Assembly: GCA_003693705.1 (NCBI GenBank)
Contig: RBZT01000588.1
Coordinates: 124,001 to 188,000 of the forward strand
Origin: Polymyxa betae
Lineage: Eukaryota > Endomyxa > Phytomyxea > Plasmodiophorida > Plasmodiophoridae
Direction of reading: 5' to 3'
DNA length: 64,000 bases
A program made the position numbers and the translations under genes. How positions within the stretch are numbered: position 1 is the first letter of the stretch; each line of letters begins with the position of its first letter. The notes below the pieces were generated by a model that was not told the origin of the DNA, did not search any database, and saw nothing but the letters and a program-made list of their open reading frames with translations. Of the stretch, positions 56,107 through 64,000 are shown one piece after another.

Positions 56107-58601
56107 ATGATGTCGCATAGGATTCAGCGTCTGCCTCCAGAAGTTGTCAATCGAATCGCGGCAGGGGAGGTCATCCAGCGGCCGTCGTCGGCGCTTAAAG
56201 AACGTCTGTAGGAGATGAGGGATTTTGTTTGAAGAATCTCCTGACCATCCGAGTATAGTCATTGAGAACAGCATCGATGCTGGAGCCACTCGAATCAATA
56301 TCGCTCTTGGCCAGTCTGGGTTGAAGCTTCTATCGATTACAGATAACGGTTCAGGAATCGCTGTGGTCTGATTGGCTTGCCTTTTTGTTTTCATGGTTGA
56401 CTTAAGCATTTGAATAGGACGACTTTCCGATTCTTTGCGAGCGGTTCACAACGAGTAAGCTGCGAGAATATAAAGATTTGGAATCGATCGAGACGTTTGG
56501 ATTTCGTGGCGAAGCGCTCGCTTCCATTAGCCACGTCGCTCATATATCTGTGATGTCGAAAACAGCCGATGCGAAAACCGCTTTCAAAGCGACATTTCTG
56601 GACGGAAGAATCTGTGATCAGCCTCAGCCCTGTGCTGGCCTTCAAGGCACCCAGATCGTTATCGAAGATCTGTTTTATAATATCGTACGTGTTTACGAGA
56701 AGATTAACTTATTGACACATGCTCACGCTCTGCAGCCAATGCGTCTCAATGCGTTGAAGAACCTGAATGATGAATACAATCGTTGCTTGACAACATTATC
56801 GCACTTTGCCGTTCATTTCTACAAAGTTGCATTTTCCGTAAAAAAGCAAGGCAAGACGAAATGCGATTTGAACACAACAGGAAAGGCTTCCCAGCAGGAT
56901 GTTATTCGTTTGCTCTTCGGACAGGTAGCAGGTTTTAGGTCCTGCGTTCTTTTTGTTGTAATTTATGCTTTTATAGGCGATAGCCAAAGAATTGCTTCCA
57001 GTATCTGGTTCAGAACCGGGGTCACAAGCAAATCTGAAACTCAGTGGTCTGGTGACAAACGTGAATTTTAATGTGAAGACTTTCACGTTAATTCTTTTTG
57101 TCAATCAACGTCTCGTCGAATGCACAGCAATTCGAAAAACAGTCGAATCTGTATATGCACCGTTTTTACCGAAAGGTTCCCATCCCTTCGTATATCTAGA
57201 TCTGCGAATTCCTGTAATGAGAAAGTTCAATTCTCAATCGTATTTATCAATGACTTACACTAACAGCCACATACTGTTGATGTCAATGTACATCCCACAA
57301 AGCGAGAGGTCGGTCTGTTGTACGAAGCCGAGATTGTCGAGCTGTTGCAGAAATGGCTCCAAAGCTCGTTGTCTGCCAGTAACAAAAGCAGAACTTATGT
57401 CGTGCAATCTGTTGTCCAAGCTCCAATAGAAGTTTCTGCTGTCGCTCAAATTGCTAAAAAAGGCATATTTGTTATGCCCTGCCTTTTCTCTTAGCGTTCT
57501 GAAACATCGTATAGTTACTAATCCAAGCCAGGCAGTACGAACAGATTTTCGTGCACCTGCTGGCCGACTTGCTGCGTATTTGTCCCATCCAAAGATGATG
57601 ACCCTATCTGGCCCTAAACAGACAGAAGTTGAGGAGGTGGGAGATGGAACCACCTGCGATTTGGCAAGTGTTCGTGAGCTGCTGGATGATGTAAGATTAG
57701 AGCGTCTTTCTTATTGGTCTGTGTCAGCTTCGTACAGATCAGAATAAGCTGTAGTGAGACACTCTCCCATGTCTTCAAGACCTATGTATTCGTTGGTTGT
57801 ATCGACGATCATTTTGCGCTTATTCAAAGTGGCACCAAACTGTTCGTTGTTAATGTCCCTGTAGTCAGGTATGGATTATGGTTATGTTTGTGGCCGCTGT
57901 CAACGATTTGGTAATTGTAGCAACTGCTTCTTCTATGAGCGCTGTTTGCGAAGTTTTTCGAGGCTGCCCAAGTTTCGGTTGCAATCTCAGCCCAGGATTT
58001 CAATTTGCAACTTGTGCCGAATTGCTCTGGATGACCCCAATTCTGGCTGGACTCCTGAAGATGGCGATAAAGAAGAAATCGCCACTCACATCACGAATGT
58101 CTTCATCAGTCAGCGTCAGATGCTGAATGAGTATTTCTCCATTGCCGTCTCTGAGAATGGTGATCTACTTGCATTACCTCAGGTTTGCTCATCGAAGTAA
58201 CTATTTACGCTTATCATTATTACTTGCTAGATTCTTCGTCAGTATGTCCCACCGCTTGCCCTTCTTCCGATGTTTGTTTTACGTTGTGGTTCTGAGGTAT
58301 CTTCTTTCTGTTTTAAGCAACATTCGGGATTGAGACAGTAAGTCAGGTCGACTGGAGGACAGAAAAGGAATGTTTTCGAGATTTGTCTCAAGAGTTAGCT
58401 CGGCTGTATCAGGTTCATCCGGGAATGTATATCGATTCTGTAGCTCAGGCCAACAAGCCATCTCTACAATGGATTACAGAGCATGTTCTGATGTCAGCGT
58501 TCCAGAATGGATTCGTTCCACCAAAACATCTAATTGACAGCGGAGCCATTCTGCAAATTGCTTCGTGTGAAAGCTTATATAAAGTATTTGAGCGGTGTTG
58601 A
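56107..58601 (+). CDS. MLH1: DNA mismatch repair protein MLH1
   Basis: The N-terminal GHKL ATPase is clear: [83 protein letters not shown] and, near 57260, [20 protein letters not shown]. The middle linker is charged. The C-terminal domain shows THVFVGC-like [20 protein letters not shown] and ends SLYKVFERC, the invariant MLH1 tail whose cysteine helps the PMS2 endonuclease site. Many introns of 40-60 nt. MLH1 pairs with PMS2 and acts after MutS in mismatch repair. A start at 56107 or the adjacent ATG at 56110 gives the usual N-terminus. The terminal FERC confirms completeness. Confidence 0.94.
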
Positions 58602-58743
58602 AACTCAGCTAGAACAAATAGAATATGGAAAACAATTTAATCAATGTTGTAAGTTTACTCCTCACCCGTAATGAAAAGCGTTCGATTTGATCCACCGTAC
58701 TGAATAAGATTTAATGCTAAGTTGCACTGAAGGTTATTCCTGA

Positions 58744-60322
58744 ATGGGAGCCTGTTCATCGACAGCAATTTCGGATGCTGGCGGTGCTAGAAAAATCTTG
58801 GTGGAACAAAACCGCCAACATCAGGCAGCTAAAAATTCCAAAGAAATCGATGTTCAGGTGGAAAAGGCATATTTACAGGAATCTAGTATCAATAAGCTGC
58901 TGCTGCTCGGAGCAGGTTGGGCCCGATTTGAATGAAATTTCTTCATCGATATCATTGTTTTCAGGGGAATCTGGAAAGTCGACACTCTACCGACAAATGA
59001 AACGCATTTATGGAGCAGGATTCTCGAAGCAAGAGATCGAATTCTTTAAACAGGCGATTCTGTCGAATACAATTCGGTTTATGGCTACTCTACTAGATGC
59101 AGCCGATCAATTTCAGAATCAGATTGACGTTCCTCTAAATGTATTCTATTGTGATTGCGGTTTCCCCAACAGACATATGACGTGTTTTCAGAGCAGCAGT
59201 GTCCCCCGGAAAGAGGAATTTCGACGGCTTCTAATTGGCGAAGCAATTTATAACAATCACGTAATTCTGCATGAACTGATTTTTCAGAAAGGAATTCCAT
59301 TCCCAATGAACAGATGGCATTTTTGATTTCGGAACTTTGGAACGACGAATCGTTGAAAATCACCTTCGATTTACGTTCGCGATACCAGGTTGGTCGAAAA
59401 ATGCCAACAATTAGGCCCTAACTCCAGCATGTTCTAGCTTCCAGATTGCGCTCGCTATTTCTTTGATAAGGCCAAGGCTATAGCTCAGCCTTCATACACA
59501 CCATCAGATACGGTAATACTCCACTTCCTAAGTATTTTTTTCTGATACTTAGTTAACGATTTCAGGATATATTACTGTCAAGGATACGAACGACAGGTAT
59601 TGTTGAGACCCGGTTTAAGATCAACGGCACAGTATTTGATATATTTGATGTTGGAGGGCAACGAAATGAGAGAAAGAAATGGGTCTGTCAAGCATCGTAT
59701 ATTCGTAATTGGTTGCTAACACTCCAATTCCCCATAGATTCATTGCTTTGAGAATGTGACGGCGGTTATATTTGTCATTGCAGTTTCAGAATATGATCAA
59801 GTATGCGAAATTTGTGCTGCTTGCTGTTTATGTGCTAATTGCTTGCAGGTCTTATTTGAAGATTACAACAAAAATCGGATGAAAGAGGCACTTGAACTTT
59901 TCGAGGAAACCGTCAATTCAAAATGGTTCGCGAAAATCGACATCATTGTGTTTCTAAACAAGATCGATATGCTGGCTCGTAAGATAGTAAAAACGTCTAT
60001 TGATCAGTATTTCCCTGATTATAAAGGAGGTATGAAGTTCCGATCATGGCTATGCCATTACATTTCTGAAATGCTTTATCAAGGTCGGGATCTCAATGCG
60101 GCTTCACAGTTTTTCACAGAACAGGTTCTGTCTAGAAATCACATGCCTTTGCGAGCAATATACTGTCATTGTACGACGGCTACTGACGAGGCCAACGTAA
60201 TACGTGTTTTCAGTGCCGTGAGGGATATCATCCTGAGAAAGGTAAAACAAACTCTGACCATTATGTACAAGTCGCTGATTGGAGCATTTTTCCAGAATAT
60301 TTCCAGGGTCGGACTACTGTAG
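58744..60322 (+). CDS. Heterotrimeric G protein alpha subunit
   Basis: The start [14 protein letters not shown] has a myristoylation glycine and a palmitoylation cysteine. G1 [19 protein letters not shown] is split by an intron at 58916-58964. Helical-domain exons follow. Switch I reads [13 protein letters not shown] with the catalytic arginine and threonine. Switch II is [12 protein letters not shown], then [21 protein letters not shown]4 is FLNKIDML and G5 lies in [12 protein letters not shown]. The C-terminus after the last intron is [10 protein letters not shown]. It has no cysteine at position -4, so it would not be ADP-ribosylated by pertussis toxin. The receptor-contact tail differs from the animal Gi and Gs tails. 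About 8 introns. A stretch near 60036-60090 looks like an unspliced intron. Confidence 0.92.
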
Positions 60323-60694
60323 TTCCGAGAGCAACTTCTGCATGCGTCTCCTTAGTTGCTGCACCGTAATCAATCTAGCAAGAGAATAAATACACTATAC
60401 ATTTTAGCAGCAGGTTGATGATCGGGCGGGACGCTAGCTCCCTGCCTTGATCCTAGCAGCGTCTGGCTTGCAGTGAAAACTACACCATACTGCTGCTGCT
60501 GCTGCTGCTTGCTTCTGTCTGGTCAAGTCTGAATGCCATGAGGAGGAGCGGCCCGTCACTTGGCTGGCAGCTCTTCCCGTCACAGAGTCATGGGAGTACC
60601 AAGGAATTGAGTGCGAAAGTGAGATCACTGTCCTTTCCCCTATTTTTATCGTTCAAAGAACCGGGGCATCATCGTTTGTATAAGAACGGTAAAG
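60323..60694. other. Intergenic with CTG microsatellite
   Basis: No coding exon was seen. It contains the (tgc)n tract listed next and a G/C-rich stretch (60530-60600). It probably holds the G-alpha 3' UTR and the promoter of the downstream gene. Confidence 0.5.
60491..60509. repeat. (tgc)6 trinucleotide microsatellite
   Basis: Six uninterrupted tgc units lie in non-coding sequence between two genes, so expansion would not lengthen a protein. Confidence 0.95.
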
Positions 60695-60948
60695 ATGCCC
60701 AACACTGATAAACACGGCGGTATAGACCGACATTCCGGGACTGGCCTGCGAGGGGAGCCCAAGAAAGGCGGCGCTGGTGGCAAGGTATCTGTCGTCATCA
60801 TCAACCCGAATCCAGCGCGGTCTGAGTGTTTCGTTAGGGTACCTGGGGTGCGCTTGATGATTTCACCGAGGCGCCGGCTGCAATCGACAAGGGTGATCCG
60901 AACTACGACCCACACGAGCAGGCAGCCAAGAATAAGAACAAGCACTAA
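60695..60948 (+). CDS. Small HABP4/SERBP1-like RNA/ribosome-binding protein
   Basis: Two exons separated by a 54-nt intron (about 60785-60838). MPNTDKHGGIDRHSGTGLRG and EPKKGGAGGK join to GTWGALDDFTEAPAAIDKGD, then PNYDPHEQAAKNKNKH. RHSGTG, KKGGAGGKGTWG and the Gly/Lys-rich layout are the HABP4_PAI-RBP1 signature. Family members bind idle ribosomes and mRNA. At about 65 residues it is only the core motif, far shorter than animal SERBP1, as in some fungal small members. The stop is at 60946-60948. Confidence 0.8.
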
Positions 60949-61018
60949 GTTAAACTGACTGTGAGCATTAAGCAAATACAACATGTAATTTGGTGATTAG
61001 AGCATATATTGGCTATTG

Positions 61019-62884
61019 TTAAACCGGATCTTCTTCGTCGCTCAGTGATCCGCTCGTTCTTCTGATATCCGGAGGCTCAATCTGAAGTGGAGTCGCGTCA
61101 TCTCGACATTCGAGATCGGGTGGATCGAGTTGGGGCCCATACAGCTCAACTAATGCTTGCTTCGTCCACTCTTCAATGGCCATCATCGCATGAGACAGAT
61201 TTCCGGCTGTATCTGATGTAGAATCTTCAATAGCTAGCAGTCTGCATAACTGCTCTCTGGTTGCATCCAACAGTGAAGAAATTTGTTCACGCTCTTCTTC
61301 CAGCATGTCTAATTCTCGTGTTTGCTCCTCGATGCTGTGCGATAAACCCATTGCCACAGTTGACGATGCTTTCGTGTTCCATGGATTTCGCCCGTCGTCA
61401 TATCTTGTCAAGGCCATCATTTCGTCTGACATCTTTTTTCTCTGTAATGATAGTTCTCGTACCTCTTCGAACTGTAGGATATTCTGTTCTTCATGCATTG
61501 CAAACCATTCGCACAGAGCATCGATATCGCCGTCCATGCCGATATCTTCGATGATGAGCTTCCAGTCCTGTTCGCGCTTCTTTAGCCATGCTATTGCTGA
61601 CTCAATCTTGATGGAATCGATAGCATTACTCCAGGTACAGTGCGCCCAGATTTTGCATATTCGGTCGATTTCAGAAGCTTGCACTACTTCGGTAACTACT
61701 TTGGCCAGGTCTTTCTTCTTTGGACGTCGCCACTTCGGCTGATCACCGGATCGGAATTGCCGAAGACGTTCGTCAATAGCACTCTTTTCGGCAACTATAG
61801 CCATTATATGGCTCCACTCCTGGTGACATAGTATTTCCAACTTCTCGCTGCTTGTTACCAGATTCGTCAATGTGCATTGCGACTCCGCTTCTTCACTTTC
61901 AATCCGGTTAATATTAGAGAACAATGAGGAGATTTTGTTACGTAGTTCAACCTGAGCGGAGCCTTTGGCATGAAACCGATGGCGTAATATTTGGTTACTC
62001 TGAGATAAATCCAACAGGTCGACTTTCAACTGCTTCACTGCGCTTTGAATTGTACTAAGTTTCTTGTTAGCGATTGACAATTGCGATTCAAGCGAGCACG
62101 TTCTTTGGAATTTATGCTGCTCGTTAGATCTAAACTTGCCATAATGGTGATCAGATTGCATCAGCTCTGCGATTTCCTGGTCCAAATCTATTATTTGTGA
62201 TTGCAGTTGCTGCAGAGTCCGATTCATCCGCTTGGTGTCGAACTTGACGTGGTCTTCCAGCTCCAAAAGCGAAGCAGCCCATTCACTTGAATAACTTCCT
62301 CGGATTGATTTGTTAACATTATCGACGTTTCTGATAATGTCCTTCTCCATTCCCTCAATATACTCATTTTTTTCGTGAATTTTCGAGCGTAAACCATTCT
62401 CCCGGGCTAAGCCTTTTGCAGTTGCGCTTCTATGAGCCTGGACCTTATGCAACGTTCTTGAGAGGGCATGCAAATCAATCGTTGCATTTTGGATGATATC
62501 TTTCGATGAATAGAACGGAGCCGCCCCAGGGAGAAGACTTGGCAGCATGCCATGAACGACGAGGTAAATATCTACCGCGAACAACTTGGTCGGTCGGTAC
62601 CATAACGGAGATGCGATCTTTTTACAAATTGCTGTTTGGCAAGGAGGAAAATTTAATTGTGAGAACTGAGGTGAATGATGGACCCATGGTCTGTAAATGG
62701 CCTGCTTCGTTGGAAGATTTGATATACAGCAGGGGTCATGGTGCCAGATGGTGGCCGCCTCGTTTATTATCGTTACAGCCTTGCATGTATGTAATGGTGC
62801 CATCATGCCATCCGTGTCATGGCCAGAACGAATCATATTGCGTGTTGCGTCGTTTGAATCGGCGCCGGCTTCCCTGAGTTGCAA
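61019..62884 (-). CDS. ODAD1/ODA1-like outer dynein arm docking coiled coil
   Basis: A single open frame of 621 codons, the longest in the window. The first 110-130 residues are not helix-like and may be 5' UTR or an intron, so the true start may lie at a later methionine such as MLPSLLPG (about 62550). From about residue 140 it is a long coiled coil (LEDHVKFDTKRMNRTLQQLQ, VKQLKVDLLDLSQSNQILRH-R). The segment DALCEWFAMHEEQNILQFEE places an EEQN-x-x-x-F motif like that of ODAD1 (CCDC114)/ODA1, which attaches outer dynein arms to axonemal doublets. The acidic tail ends SDEEDPV. The family call rests on this motif and the coil layout. Confidence 0.6.
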   Translation of the reverse strand: MQLREAGADSNDATRNMIRSGHDTDGMMAPLHTCKAVTIINEAATIWHHDPCCISNLPTKQAIYRPWVHHSPQFSQLNFPPCQTAICKKIASPLWYRPTKLFAVDIYLVVHGMLPSLLPGAAPFYSSKDIIQNATIDLHALSRTLHKVQAHRSATAKGLARENGLRSKIHEKNEYIEGMEKDIIRNVDNVNKSIRGSYSSEWAASLLELEDHVKFDTKRMNRTLQQLQSQIIDLDQEIAELMQSDHHYGKFRSNEQHKFQRTCSLESQLSIANKKLSTIQSAVKQLKVDLLDLSQSNQILRHRFHAKGSAQVELRNKISSLFSNINRIESEEAESQCTLTNLVTSSEKLEILCHQEWSHIMAIVAEKSAIDERLRQFRSGDQPKWRRPKKKDLAKVVTEVVQASEIDRICKIWAHCTWSNAIDSIKIESAIAWLKKREQDWKLIIEDIGMDGDIDALCEWFAMHEEQNILQFEEVRELSLQRKKMSDEMMALTRYDDGRNPWNTKASSTVAMGLSHSIEEQTRELDMLEEEREQISSLLDATREQLCRLLAIEDSTSDTAGNLSHAMMAIEEWTKQALVELYGPQLDPPDLECRDDATPLQIEPPDIRRTSGSLSDEEDPV

Positions 62885-62941
62885 TCTCTCGCCTCGTATC
62901 GCCGCCGCACGCCGCCGGCCGCTCGCGGTCGTATCTGCATC

Positions 62942-63762
62942 ATGGCGACAGGCTATAATCGGCCTCCGACGTCACCCCAGTTTCCACCGCTGCCATCGTC
63001 GCGATCGCAATCGGCAACGACTGTCGGTGGTGTAATTGGCCCTACGACCTCCTACAGGCGTGCTGTCACTGCTGTTCCTGATAATCCCAATTTTTCACTC
63101 CTAGAGAATCTTCCAGGAAAGTTCGTGACATTGACTCGTTCAGAGCCCTTTTCTTGTGAAGTCTCCGGTCGCGTTCTTTTCGGAGATACTTCATATGGTG
63201 AATTAGAAAATGAATTCGTTGCCCGTTTATTAACCCGCGTCCTAAGGAGTGATTGGCATTGTTGACCAGTCGAATGATCAGCTGTGCATCTTTCAAACGC
63301 AGTCGCTTGACGATTTGAAAATCTTGGATCAACCCCGCCAGCCTTGGTCGCGTGAAGAGAATACTGGTATATCTGTTATTTTTGAAGGCATATCAGTTCA
63401 TTGGCTTGACAGCATTGGGTTTAACTTCGGATCCGGAAGTTCAAAAGTATCGCGAGAATAGAAATCTTGAAATCCGTCGCGAAATTGCTGCAAAAATCGG
63501 CCCAGAAGGCACCAGCCCCACTGTGCAGAATTTATTTGATTCCTTGTCGAAAACCTTATCCTGCGCTTGGAAAGGCAACGACATTTTGATCCATGATGTT
63601 CGTATCCATCCTCCTTATCGTCCCGAAAATTGCATTGGCTCTAACCGAGTTTCACTGAGCCGTATCCAGAAAATTGTAATGTTTCCATGTGAATTGTCCC
63701 ATTATGTATTTAGCCAGATTTAGGTTGCTGCTGAATGGAAGAAAATTGACGAATCTCCATAA
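62942..63762 (+). CDS. LSM12: LSM12-like protein (Lsm plus anticodon-binding-like domain)
   Basis: The N-terminus is Pro/Ser-rich (MATGYNRPPTSPQFPPLPSS). The Lsm-like part follows: FVTLTRSEPFSCEVSGRVLF, then GVIGIVDQSNDQLCIFQTQS across an intron near 63200-63245. The AD domain reads IGPEGTSPTVQNLFDSLSKT and IHDVRIHPPYRPENCIGSNR-VSLSRIQKIV, matching LSM12. A last intron joins KI to VAAEWKKIDESP, with the stop at 63760-63762. LSM12 binds ataxin-2 and, in animals, acts as an NAADP receptor. Start and stop are both supported by the full-length match. Confidence 0.85.
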
Positions 63763-64000
63763 ATTCCATTTCCGGGGAGCGTAGTTACCGGTGTGGGCAG
63801 TAAGCATGAACATCAAGTCTTATCTTTATGGACATTTTTAATTGGTTTTCATTACTGCTGGATAAACTTTCAATGTTTGTGCTATCTACATTGTAACTCA
63901 TGCTTATCAATGCTTAGAGATTTTGGTATATTTCACAAGCAGTTGAAGATCTCTTCGTCACTATTACGCTTCAGATGTTTTTGTAAAATTGTTTTTTTGA
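63763..64000. other. Right-edge spacer
   Basis: A/T-rich sequence downstream of LSM12 up to the window edge. No coding exon seen. Confidence 0.5.

Overview
The window is nuclear DNA of a gene-dense eukaryote. Almost every gene is split by very short GT-AG introns, about 29-75 nt in the cases I could resolve by joining conserved protein segments. Gaps between genes are mostly a few dozen to a few hundred bases. I saw no rRNA, tRNA, CRISPR array or transposon. The organism has motile-cilium and spindle machinery (IFT56, ARL13, SSNA1, outer-dynein-arm-type coiled coils, TPX2, augmin HAUS5, MOZART2) together with heterotrimeric G-alpha, a class III nucleotide cyclase and an E-Syt-like protein. 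That fits a flagellated unicellular eukaryote such as a zoosporic fungus or unicellular holozoan. The lineage cannot be fixed from the sequence alone.

Layout, left to right. 0-12 kb: a TBC-TLDc protein (TBC1D24-like), a ZGRF1-like helicase, SSNA1, the rRNA methyltransferase METTL15, TPX2 and a FYVE protein. 12-21 kb: an E-Syt-like SMP/C2 protein, TAF4, CCDC12, an RS-rich four-KH RNA-binding protein and a small membrane protein. 21-32 kb: a zinc-binding protein, MOZART2, an unknown protein with TEVD repeats, ARL13, HAUS5, mitochondrial ribosomal protein mL49, GHITM, UCHL3, a SAP protein and two small unknown genes. 32-38 kb: glucosidase II beta, a LYR protein, IFT56 and an Aven-like protein. 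38-42.3 kb: a very large, disordered, modular repeat protein that I do not recognise. 42.9-52.6 kb: a probable PUB-A20-A20-AN1 fusion, a TH1-PH-PH-cyclase protein, a ciliary-type coiled coil, an RCC1 protein and an EF-hand protein. 52.7-64 kb: an SLC35-type transporter, two poorly resolved loci, MLH1, G-alpha, a small HABP4/SERBP1-like protein, an ODAD1-like coiled coil and LSM12.

Two themes stand out. First, at least seven genes for cilia, centrosomes or spindles lie within 64 kb, which is notable for genes with no obvious operon logic. Second, two architectures deserve attention. One is the candidate single-chain ubiquitin/p97 adaptor (PUB plus A20 and AN1 fingers). The other is the modular repeat protein at 38.3-42.3 kb, built from phase-1 exon modules, in which a recent 159-bp tandem duplication shows only amino-acid-changing differences.

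Gene models were joined by eye. Terminal codons are given where I could trace them; internal exon borders are approximate unless stated.
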